A stretch of DNA of 64,000 nt from Phoenix dactylifera (Eukaryota; Streptophyta; Magnoliopsida; Arecales; Arecaceae), in NCBI RefSeq assembly GCF_009389715.1, contig NC_052393.1, forward strand, positions 2,294,001 through 2,358,000, in the 5' to 3' direction. The notes under the pieces were generated by a model. That model did no database searches, was not told where the DNA came from, and saw only the letters and a program-made list of their open reading frames with translations. Shown here one piece after another: positions 23,700-33,657 of the stretch (its first letter is position 1; the number at the start of each line of letters is the position of its first letter). A program made the translations under genes and the position numbers.

Positions 23700-24192
23700 G
23701 AAGGGTGTGAAAAAATTAAAAAATCTTAATGTCTGTGTGACGGTACACAGCCCTCTATGTTGCTTTTGCGAATTTATTAAAAGAATTTATGTATTTAGCT
23801 ATTAAAAGAATTTATTAATAAAAAATAGGTTTCATTTGTGTCTTCGGGAACTGCTGTGGCCAGCACCTTCTTGGTAACTGGCCAACGCAGTTTTCCTTTG
23901 TAATATAACACTCATGTATATATTCCCCTTTAATAAAAAAGGATGATCTAACCCTCCCTTTGCATTAAAAAAAAAAAAGATAATATATAACTTCTGGCTT
24001 ATAAATTTCTTAGGAAGATTTTTTTTTTTTTTTTTTTGCTAAAGACGGGTTTTCATACAATACAACTGGAAAACGAGCCCAGGAGCGCTGTCATCGTCCG
24101 ATGATCAGACGGTTGTGATGCGCCCAGCATCACTCGAGCGCGGTTGTCCTCATCGCTCTTAGGAAGATTTTGATCCAAAGTCCATAGTCGAG

Positions 24193-24232
<40 letters not shown>

Positions 24233-24484
24233 AAGTCATGCACAGCTTCACAGGGCATGACAACTTGTTTTACATGGTTACATCAATTGGGGACACTATT
24301 TTTCCAAGTTGGATACTTTTGTTGAGAAATTTCACCGATGTTTTTTTCTAAATGTTTGACCGAGTAGATTTTTAGGGAACTGGGCTATTCTTATAGGTGT
24401 GTCGTATATGTTGAAAATTTTGCTCCTTTGAAAATGATGGAAACAGTGAAAAATTTTCTGACCTTGAATTAACCAAGGTTAGAG

Positions 24485-24527
<43 letters not shown>

Positions 24528-25330
24528 TGCCCGACTTCACATAGGCATGACAGACTTAATTTACCTGGTTATCAATTGGGGATGCCATTTTCCAGGTTGA
24601 ATGAGTCGTTTTCCCAGCTTGATTCTTGTGCCGAGAAATTGCACTCATGCTGCTTTCTAACTGTTTGACCGAGTAGAATTTTAGGGAACCGAGCAGCAGA
24701 AGTGTTGCACACGTCGAAAATTTTGCTTTCTTGAAAATGACAAGAGTGAAAAATTCTTTGTTGCAAATGGTGGAAGCTGCAAATGGTGGAAGATATCATA
24801 AAGATGAATATGAAGGCCCAGCATACTTTTCAGAGAGAGATCCTAGTCTTTATAACGTCCGGAGGGACGTCATATCTACCACTAAAGCTCATCAATTCTC
24901 CAATAATTGACTGGAAGTTCTACATGGAATAATCAAACGTTTGCCCTTATCGTCGTTCGGTTTGGTCTCTTCCGTGGCTCTCGGAGCTTTCTCATGCACT
25001 GGAGAAAGGTCCGTCAATGATGGATCCCATAAAACCAATCAAAGCCCGTGGAAGATCTATAAAGATAAGCATCTAGCCTTACGCGATGACCTTCTTCTTG
25101 TCGTAAGTGATGACTACTAAATTCCTCCGCGAGTCTTGGCATGGTAGAAGCATGACACTGATGTTAATACTGTTGATACAATCCTGTATAGTACTTGAAC
25201 CATTCTTTTTTTTTTACAAATTAAGTGCCTCCCCCAGCTACTTAAAAGAGCAGAATTTACAAAGCAAGAAGAACAAGATAAAATTTACGGATTAAAAAAT
25301 AAGTTGCCAAAGAATTATTTCAGTAGACGG
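23700..25330. other. 5' flank of gene C
   Basis: Both flank modules are present (about 24157-24470 and 24480-24850) but now nearly adjacent, because some 600 bases that separate them in units 1 and 2 are missing. Two GA microsatellites (about 24197-24229 and 24488-24523) mark them. No gene seen. Confidence 0.5.
24008..24171 (-). mobile_element. 134-bp retroposed fragment with 15-bp target duplication
   Basis: Identical 15-base repeats TCTTAGGAAGATTTT at 24008-24022 and 24157-24171 bracket a T-run and about 118 bases. On the minus strand the body ends GAAAACCCGTCTTTAGC before poly(A). The other units lack it at the matching place. It is a recent LINE-mobilised insertion (SINE or truncated LINE 3' end). 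Confidence 0.8.
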
Positions 25331-25796
25331 TGTTAGAATAATTTGAAAATATGGGCTTATACTGATTGCGAATTTTTGTTTTATAAAACGGATTAGACGT
25401 ATGGCTCAGAATGGTACTATAGTTAAGCCCAATATGATATGTGATCACTTTGTTTTATGGGTTTAGTGTACCTTGGATATATAGGATTAAATCCTATTTA
25501 TTGTGGTATTTTTGGTATGTAGGCCAGAAAACACAATTAAGATTTAGAGCCCTTAATGATGAGAAGGCTCTCTTATGTTTTCTATATAAAGGCTAGGTCC
25601 CTCTCTCCTCTTCATATGGTTGATAGCCTGCTCCATTCACAGCTATCTTTTGTGAGGATCAAGAAAATGAAGATCCAGCCACTATTATTCTAGGTGATTG
25701 AAGAATTATATTCAATATGTCTTCGTATATCTCTCAAACTTAAATACAGTGTTATTATGATTCTAAATCTTAGCATGTTATTATTTATATATAACA
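25331..25796 (+). mobile_element. Copia-type 5' LTR
   Basis: About 466 bases beginning TGTTAGAATA and ending ATATAACA, with terminal TGTTA/TAACA inverted repeats. It is followed at once by ATTGATATCAGAGCC (25797-25811), one base from the TTGGTATCAGAGC initiator-Met-tRNA primer-binding site of plant Copia elements. A TATATAAAGGCT promoter motif lies at about 25582. No second LTR is visible. Confidence 0.7.
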
Positions 25797-27287
25797 ATTG
25801 ATATCAGAGCCTCCATGCTAGGATTAGAATCCTTCATACATAATTATTATTTTATCTGGATTTACGGATTGATTTTATGCACGGGTGATATATGATGAAT
25901 GGATCTTCTGCATATATCTTTATGCACTGGATCTGCCTTTGATAATCAAATATCTAGTTTGATTTTATTTCAGGTTTGCAAGCAATATAATTGAATATTA
26001 TTTTTTGGATTAAAAAAAAAAAAACCTCGGTTTTCTTCTCCTCCCGTTTCCGACCGCACGCCCACCCTATTTCCTTCATCGTTCTCTAATCCCCTTTTTT
26101 CTAGATTTGTTTATGGGGAAGAAGAAGAAGAAGATGAAAGGATGGAAGGGGGCTTCTCGCCGCCGGCCGGCGCCCTCAACCCAATCGTCGGCGACAGGAG
26201 CAAACCCCAAGCGGACGGCGCGGCCAAGGGGAGGCTTCCTGCTGCCCGCTGGTGCCCCTGCGCCATGCTCCCGCGGCTGGGACGCCGCGGTCTCACGGCT
26301 GGCGGAGGCCCGGCCACCCCACGGCCGGGGCCGGCTGCGCGCCACAGGTGGCGTCGCGGCAAACCATGGGGGCTCGGCCATGCCATTCCACGGGCCAGCT
26401 GCGGGCCTCGTGGTGTCGCGGCGGCCCGGCGAGAGTCGCCGGCCACGGGTGGTGGCCGGCGTGGTGGCTGCCGTGGGTGGCAGCCACGGGCTGCCTCCCG
26501 AAACAACTCAAAAAAAAAAAAAAAAAAAAAAAAATTGGTGGGCGGCGGCTAGAGGAAGATGATAGAGAAAAATTGTTTAAGGTTTCCTTTTGATTGGGTT
26601 TGGGCTTGTAAATCCCAATCCGAATGGGTCCATAGTTGCGGGTTGGGCTCTTTTATATGGCCAGCCCAGTTTTATTTAATGGACCAGAATGAATTTTGGA
26701 CCTAAGGCTAAGAGTTAGTAAACCATCTAATTATTTTTTTAATATTAAATATTTTGAATTAAGGCCCTCATGCATATTAATTATTGAGGTGTTAAATTTT
26801 AGACATATCTTGCTACCATATATGTCTTGAATTTTGTGATTAATATATTTGCGTGATCAATCACATTTGATTTTGATTGCGATTATAGTTGATGATTATT
26901 ATTTTGTCACATAACCATTATTTTTGTAATTGAAATTTATTGGGCATAAAAACTATTCTTATTTTTTAATTAAAAAAATATTTTGAAATTGAAGTGGGTG
27001 GTAGCCGCCAAAGTGGCACACTCATTGATATTTAAGATACTTGGTGTAAAGATCTAATTATCCAATAAATCCCTAAGTCCAAGGAAAGAGAATAGAATAA
27101 ACACTAATGTCAAGCCCAGTTGCAAAAAGCATGGTTTGAATCCTATGCTCGTACCTTTTTTTTTTTCCCGATGGTTACCAAGTTAATATCAAAGTGATGA
27201 TTTTCTTGTGAGTCTTTGTGGCTCTTAATTTGGAGCTCATCTTCAAAATCATCCTCATCAGCCCCATCATCTTCTTCCCCTTCAACT
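25797..27287 (+). mobile_element. Internal leader of the truncated Copia-like element
   Basis: Starts at the primer-binding site. It includes a very GC-rich block (26040-26510) that is open in several frames merely through composition, an A-run (26511-26534), then AT-rich DNA. No gag, protease, integrase, RT or RNase H motif is seen. Unit homology resumes at about 27288. It is either a large non-autonomous derivative or a 3'-truncated copy. Confidence 0.5.
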
Positions 27288-30200
27288 CTTGTACATCCTG
27301 TGCAAATGATTCCACGAGCAATGAGTTACCAAATGGAATTTAATTCATCTATTTTGTTTTTTCCCCTTAGTAATTGCATGATGAAAATATCACAATTTTA
27401 CCTAACTCGTTAGAATGCACGTGTTGATGCAAGCCGCTGCTAAACATTTTACACTTAGAATAACTTAATTATAATTTAGTTTTAGAGACTAAAAACATTT
27501 AATTAATAATTACCTTTTAACAAATACATTATATCTCATCCGAACCTGTCAGATTAGAAGTTTTCTTCAAAGGTCAGATGGATTTGAACTTTTATACAGT
27601 ACAAGGATTTAGCATAAAAAAACTTATCCTTCGGTTAAGAATTTAAACGACCCATTACTTTTAGTTCTTTAACAAACTCATGGATCTGCGCCTTTGGTTG
27701 CCGAATATATTTACAAAATCCACATGAACAAATCGGCTGGATCTCCAAATTACGGGAAATTAATGGATCATATATTGGATGCTGTTTTGACCTCATCCAC
27801 ATTCAAATTTGGAGCCACTAGGTTGGGTATGAATTAGTTGGCAATGTCAATGGTAACTTTAAAAAAAATAATATTTAACTTAGAGAAGCTTAAAATTACA
27901 TAAATTTTGGACTTGAGGATTTTGATATTATCCTTGTATAACATTAGTTATATGATAACACTGAATTTGCCCCTAAAATGGAAATAATGGCCATTATTGG
28001 CTCAATCTAATTTACTCCTAAAATAGAAATAACCAGTAGAATAGGAAATAGTGGTTAACAATAAAAACTGCTGCCATTATTTATATTTACTTTTTGAAAG
28101 GGCAGTATCCTAATTTATTGAAGCCATCAAGATCATCATTTACATAGTAAAAAAATAGGTGTGGCAAAATTTAATTGAAAATATTGATTTGTTTGGGTGA
28201 GCAAACGAAGCTTCTAAATAAAGGGCAAAACTTATTTATTCAATAGCCATCACAGCATAGGAGTTAAATAACAATTTGCTCGACTTTTAAAAACATTATT
28301 AATTTTTAATTTTTGGAGAAATCTTTTATAAATGGTTGCGGATGACATGAGGTAAACCACTATGAAATAGTATCCATATTTTTTTTCAGTAAAAAAAATT
28401 CAACAAATAAAGATATAGACATGTAGCTTGTTACGCCGGTGAGACCCCTCCAACGTGTCCATGGATAAGGAAGAGATAGTGGGAGGTCTCGTGAAAAGGA
28501 TGAAGGGAGAAGGAAAAATAAAAAAAAATTATTAAGCTTCATGAAAAATAGAAAATTAGAGAGATGCCTTATGTTTGGTTGAAATTTTTAAAGAAGTGAG
28601 ATGAAAAAATGGATTAGAAAAACCCATGCAATGTAGGAAACTCCAATTCCCTCCTGCCAAGAATTTAGATTTTTTTCCAAAAATATTATTAAGCTTTTAG
28701 ATGGAATAAGGTAAGATTTTTTTTCTTATTAAAAGCATAATATATATTTGCACAACTTTCTACGAAAGTAGATGCTTAACTAAACATAAGCCACTTTGAA
28801 ATATATCATTTTTTTATGATCAACCAAATATGCAAAAATTATTTTTTCTATTTTTTAGAAAAAAATATTTTAGTGAGAAAAAATTCTTTCTGCGAACCAA
28901 ACCAATAATTTATAGGTGATGAGATGGTCGAGCTCCACCCTTCACCAATTGTGAGTTGGGGTTTGAGGTTTGTGTCGAAGAGAAGTAAGCTCTTTGGGCT
29001 CCTTTGGATCCTAAGTTGTTACTACGAGCTAAGGCTAGCAGGTGACCCATGGCACCACGCTTGAACCAAAAGGCCTACCACACGTATCCTACCCCACAAA
29101 AATGTGTGATAGTCTAATTTTTTTGATCTCCTTAAAAGAAAAATTGAGCAGATATCCAGAGATGATGTTGTCTACGTAAGGGAATGTGATGGAGATGTCA
29201 CAACGAATCCTTAGGCTCACTTTTATTGCCTAAAATATTAAAAAGCTAGCATAGGATAGATCATAGATTAGTAGATACTATAGCTCTGATAAATTTTGAC
29301 CTCCGTGTTATCAGAGAATGATAAAAAAAAAAAAGAAGTTTCATGCATTTTTGCTAGTAGTGCTAATTTTCGAAGCAGGGATTCTAATGCTCACTAAGGA
29401 CATTAGGCAGGGATCCACCCTACTTGTACCTCTCATTGCTTCCTCCCATTCAAAGCCGTGTTTAAATTTATGTGCCTTTATATCTGTGATTTACCTGGCA
29501 AGAGGCAGGGGCTGCTAATAGAGGGAAGAAATTTAGGTGGTCATCGCCAACATCTACAGCTATTCTATGAAGGGAGATTAAGAGTTATGGTTTGGATTTG
29601 AATTTTGGCACTTCCTATTGCATTATTTCCTAGCGGAAGCAAGGAACAAGCACAATATCCGGGGATAAAGGGGTGTTGGGGCATCATGGGACCTAAACTG
29701 CGTCCCCAATCTCTTTTCAAATTTGGGTTACCGTTGACAAGGTTGGCAACCCAAAGCCTCTTTCTATTGCATGACCAATGAAAACAGAGGGAGGATCTAG
29801 GGACTAGCAAGGGCATTTGGTTTCCTCCATTTTTTAAGGATCTGAGAGTTCACAAATGATCTCCAACATCCCAAAAAATTTGGGATTCCAACGATCTTTC
29901 AAGTCTTCGCATTGTTTCTCATGATGTCACACCAGTATGGCACTGTAGCATTTCAGATATGCTTGATGTTTAATTTGACACTAAAACAAATGTCTGTGTC
30001 TTATTTAGTTCACCATCGCATGCAATCAACTTTCTTGAAACACATGTTTCTTAAAATTTATGAATTTTGATAACAAAATGGCATTTAGTTATAGTGTGCT
30101 AATTAGTTATATAAAAGTCAGTTATTGATTTATATGTCAACTCTGTCTGCAGTCATACCGATCAATTCTTCCTAATTATAGTAACAAATCTTGCTTTTGG

Positions 30201-30794
30201 ATCATGTTCAAATCTCTCTGTAACAGATCTTGCAAGTTTTTAATGTAGCAAGAACACCATCATTTGGATTTGAATCTAAGACCTCCTCCATGTGGAGATG
30301 ATGCGATTACAATGTCATGCCAAAAGTAGGATTATTCTATGAACTTATTCATTGAAGTGGTTTGGACCCATTAAATTTTAGACAATTCATGGATTGTTTG
30401 TGTCTCTAGGAACAATAGCACATGGTATGATGTATGTTTTGAGGTCTTAAAGTGTACCATACGTGCCTTTTTGAGGAGAATGGTGGCCTTCAATGCAACC
30501 ATCTCAATGCAAGAGCCCTAAACCCTGTCACCAATTACCTATTTATCTAACTCTATCCATTAAAAATAGAAAAATATATATCCATAATTGCGCCGTGACT
30601 CCCAAAGATTCTCGTTCCCCAAGATTTCTCTTGACGGGTATTGTTATATTAAGACGATTAATTACCGTTTCAACAAAAATATAAGTCATATTTTTCATGC
30701 CAGTGTAGAACAGGATTTTAACGAGCTAGCGTTCAAGTATTGGGAGTTAGGGATCTTCTGGGCTATTTTCTTCTATAGTTAATGCAATGGAAGG
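27288..30794. other. Unit backbone, third unit
   Basis: Paralogous to 15185-18380. It keeps about 190 bases (29690-29880) that are deleted in the second unit near 17580. An antisense tRNA-like stretch (box B-like GGATTTGAATC, about 30265) lies within. No intact gene seen. Confidence 0.45.
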
Positions 30795-30955
30795 GTCTTG
30801 TCCCATTGGTCATACCTCTATGTAGCAACTAGAGGCTCTGGGTTCCAATCTTGAACAGTGCATCCCCCAGTACAGCGAGGATGAGCCTTCCTTTCTCAAT
30901 TTTTTTTTTTTTTTTCAAAAAAGAGGTCTGGTTGCAATAGCCTCTTCTTTTTTCC
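30795..30955 (+). mobile_element. Possible SINE, copy 1
   Basis: A box A-like CCCATTGGTCATACC and box B-like GGGTTCCAATCTTG about 35 bases apart, a conserved CATCCCCCAGTACAG body, then a T-run. Paralogue at 49677-49845. Absent from the second unit. Confidence 0.45.
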
Positions 30956-31219
30956 CTAAGTTTCAATGTATGGATACTTTTTTGGTAATGCTATCCTAAG
31001 GATTTGGATTTGCAAATAGATGATACTTCCGCTTTGATGTGTCAGTTGAAAGAGCCCATTAAAGCACAAATAGAAAATTTCATTGTTTGCTTCAGAAAAC
31101 TTATTTACTACCATACCATTCTCGAGCACTTAAATTTTGGAAAATCTCAGCAAATGACTAGTTCTATTCGAGTAATGGCGTTTTACATTTACTTATTTCA
31201 ATGCGTCCATCATCTGCAG

Positions 31220-31384
31220 AGCTAGCTTGCACGATGAAGGTCATGGATAAATGTGATGTATATAGCTTCGGAGTGGTGGCGCTCGAAGTCATGATGGGGA
31301 AGCACCCAGGAGAACTTATTTCCTCTTTGCCATCTTTGTCATCATAAGAGGGACTTCGGAGTGGTGGCGCTCGAAGTCATGATG
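31220..31384 (+). pseudogene. MIK2-like kinase exon, truncated (copy 2)
   Basis: The same acceptor (ATCTGCAG) and frame as the 18.9-kb copy, and the [16 protein letters not shown] region is intact. The frame stops at 31345-31347 after SLPSLSS. A 31-base copy of its own 31266-31296 follows at 31354-31384, and then segment B begins. The rest of the C-lobe is deleted. Confidence 0.8.
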
Positions 31385-31728
31385 ACTAACTTTTGTTTTT
31401 AAATCTGGAATCACTTTAGGAAGCCCTTTGGCTGAGCAGGTGAGCAGGGTGCTCTTAAGAGAATTGCAGTACTTTGTTAGTTCAATTAATGATATCTGCA
31501 TCATGTCTACTGAGAGCAGTTAAAAAACCACAGCCTAGAAAAGCCACAGCATCTCAACGCTTCTCATTATGAACTCCCGAAGAGCTGCCACGTTCCTAGA
31601 AACCTCTCTTCCCACTGATGCTCGCTCGCTCGCTCTCTCTCTCTCTCTCTCGCTTACTTGCTGCCTTTCTCAGTGCTGATCAAAGGCTGGTGCTTGGAAG
31701 AAGTACAAGTGAGGGAAAGGCTAAGCAA
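31385..31728. repeat. Segment B, copy 3 (5' part missing)
   Basis: Begins at the 'ACTAACTTTTGTTTTTAAATC' point of the block and ends at 'GAGGGAAAGGCT', after which the sequence departs from the other units. The CTCG/CT microsatellite is at about 31620-31651. Confidence 0.5.
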
Positions 31729-32019
31729 TTGAAACCACTATTAAGGTAAGACCCCAATCCCTTCTTTTAAGTCAAACTTTTGACAATGTAGAACCAAATC
31801 TTGGAGGGTTTAGGGTAAGATTTAAATTCTAAGACTTTACATATATTGGGTAGCACTAGATTAGGGACGAGTGAGGATTTTGTGTTTTCTGATAGTGATC
31901 TCAGGGTGGACAAGTAACCCCACTTAGACATAGGATTTGGTCATTGAATTCTGCAATTTGGATGTTAGATGAATATAGTTATTTTGGCAATTTTAAGATT
32001 CTCTTATAAGGCCAAATGA
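31729..32019. other. Unique 290-base stretch upstream of the LINE
   Basis: No match to the other units. It begins with AAGCAATTGAAACCACTATT followed by AAG and GTAAG, a good splice-donor context, and continues AT-rich. It may be original unit DNA lost elsewhere, or sequence joined to the LINE 5' end during insertion. Confidence 0.35.
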
Positions 32020-33657
32020 TTTTTTGGATTAAGGTCGCCGGAGGGCCGGGACCGTGCCCTGGTGGAGGGGCCCTGGGTGGTGGCGGGGCAACTTCTTGCC
32101 CTGGAGCCGTGGTCGCCGGATTTCTTACCTAGGGAAAATCCGGTGAACACGGCGGTTGTCTGGCTTCGGCTTCCCGGGCTTCCTCCAGAATACTGGTCGA
32201 CTTCGACCATCATGGATATAGCTGCCAAGGCAGGGCGGCCTTTGGCAGTGGATGGTGTTACGGAGGGACGCCGTTCCATGGGGTTTGCGCGTGTCAAGGT
32301 GGCGATTGACGCCTCCGCCCCCCTCCTCCCCGGAATCCGGATACTCGGAAGGACGAAGGTTCTCTGGCAGCCGTTCGTCTTCGAGAATATCCCGGATTTC
32401 TGCGTGCAGTGTGGTAGGATCGGCCACCCCGAGCTAGGATGCCCATTTGGGGTTCCGGCGACGACGGGAGTGAACCTACCGGGGGAGGGGGCTCCCGGGC
32501 CGATCTATGGCCCTTGGTTGGTGACATCCCGCGCCCGGCAGCCACGGGAGCAAGCTCCACGGTCGGGGAAGGCGACGGAGCCCTCGCGTGGGTCGCCGAC
32601 GCAAGCGGGGAAGGTGTCGGAGCCCTCGGGTGGGCTTCCCCCTTCTCGGCCCTCCTTGCCGGCCGCCTCGCCTAGGCCTCCGGTGTCACCACCGGACCTA
32701 GAAGGTTGGCAAAAGCCGGCCAAAGTGGCCCGTCGCCACTCCCCGCCGGTGGTGGTAGAGGCCCCGGCTCCCGGTGGGCAGAGAGGGGGCTCCCGAGTTG
32801 ACACAGTCATGGGATGTGTTGACTCGGCAACAGGGGCGAGTTCAAGCACGAGTGGGCCAGGTGAGGTCCGGGCCGGCCAGTTGATTCAGGCCGGGCCGGC
32901 TGCTGGTTGGGTGGGCCCGCACATGGACCAGTCCAAGAAGCGGCCCAGAAATGCTGGGCCGCTACTGGATGTGGCCCGTCAACCCGGTAAGGGGCGCGCG
33001 GGTCCCACGGGCGACCGCGTGAACCGTGTGGTTCACGCGGTGAATCGCGCGACGGGCTCCCAGGCCCGTCGCGCGGTGGAGAACGCGTGGCCCAGTTTGG
33101 CTGGGCCACGCGTAGTGGACTCAGGGAAGGCCCCTGTGGACGGGGGCCTTCCACTGTTCATGGCCCACTTGGGGCCTGCTGTTGGGCCTGAGTCATTGGC
33201 TTTGTTGGCGGGGCCCAGTGAGTCTGGGTTCCAGTTTAGGGCTCAGGCCCTGGGGGTGGTTCCGCCGTCTGAGGTTCCCATTACTTTGGGCCCTCTAGAG
33301 GTGGAGGTGGGACAGGGGGTTGTGGTCGCGAGTGGGCCCGATTTGGGCAATGCGACTATGGCTAGTGCACTCCCTGTTTGCGGAGACTGCCCTGCGAGGG
33401 ACCCTCTGGCAGGGCGGGACGCGCCTGCATTCATGGAGCCAGGGGTGGGGGACTCGAGTAGCCTTGAGGCGACGGTTAGTAGGTCCGCTGATCATTCGAC
33501 GGTTGTTCAACGGGTGAAGGCGGCAGTATTACGAGTCGTGTCCGGGGCTAGCGTCGATGAGGGTCTGCGAGACGACCCTGATCATGAGTTGATGATGGAC
33601 CCTGCGGCCCAGAGGGTGGATGCACCTGTGGCCGACCTCTCGGATTTTTCCCCATGA
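32020..33657 (+). CDS. LINE ORF1 protein, N-terminally truncated
   Basis: Open from after a stop at 32017-32019. The element-derived part starts at about RDRALVEGPWVVAGQ, the second half of the DUF4283 domain of plant L1 ORF1 proteins; the first part of that domain is missing. No ATG starts it, and a GTG at 32062 is not a credible plant start. A CCHC zinc knuckle (CVQCGRIGHPELGC) is encoded at 32401-32442. A long Pro/Gly/Ala-rich, poorly structured tail follows. In intact elements ORF1p binds RNA and chaperones retrotransposition. Its stop overlaps the ORF2 start as ATGA. Confidence 0.8.
   Translation, partial: FFGLRSPEGRDRALVEGPWVVAGQLLALEPWSPDFLPRENPVNTAVVWLRLPGLPPEYWSTSTIMDIAAKAGRPLAVDGVTEGRRSMGFARVKVAIDASAPLLPGIRILGRTKVLWQPFVFENIPDFCVQCGRIGHPELGCPFGVPATTGVNLPGEGAPGPIYGPWLVTSRARQPREQAPRSGKATEPSRGSPTQAGKVSEPSGGLPPSRPSLPAASPRPPVSPPDLEGWQKPAKVARRHSPPVVVEAPAPGGQRGGSRVDTVMGCVDSATGASSSTSGPGEVRAGQLIQAGPAAGWVGPHMDQSKKRPRNAGPLLDVARQPGKGRAGPTGDRVNRVVHAVNRATGSQARRAVENAWPSLAGPRVVDSGKAPVDGGLPLFMAHLGPAVGPESLALLAGPSESGFQFRAQALGVVPPSEVPITLGPLEVEVGQGVVVASGPDLGNATMASALPVCGDCPARDPLAGRDAPAFMEPGVGDSSSLEATVSRSADHSTVVQRVKAAVLRVVSGASVDEGLRDDPDHELMMDPAAQRVDAPVADLSDFSP

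Noticed and set aside
26076-26593. Overlapping long frames in a GC-rich block
   Set aside because: Open in several frames on both strands through lack of AT-rich stops. No motif, and inside a retrotransposon leader.
32062-32064. GTG as start of LINE ORF1
   Set aside because: Not a credible plant start; the frame is open upstream and the protein is truncated by the element's 5' end.
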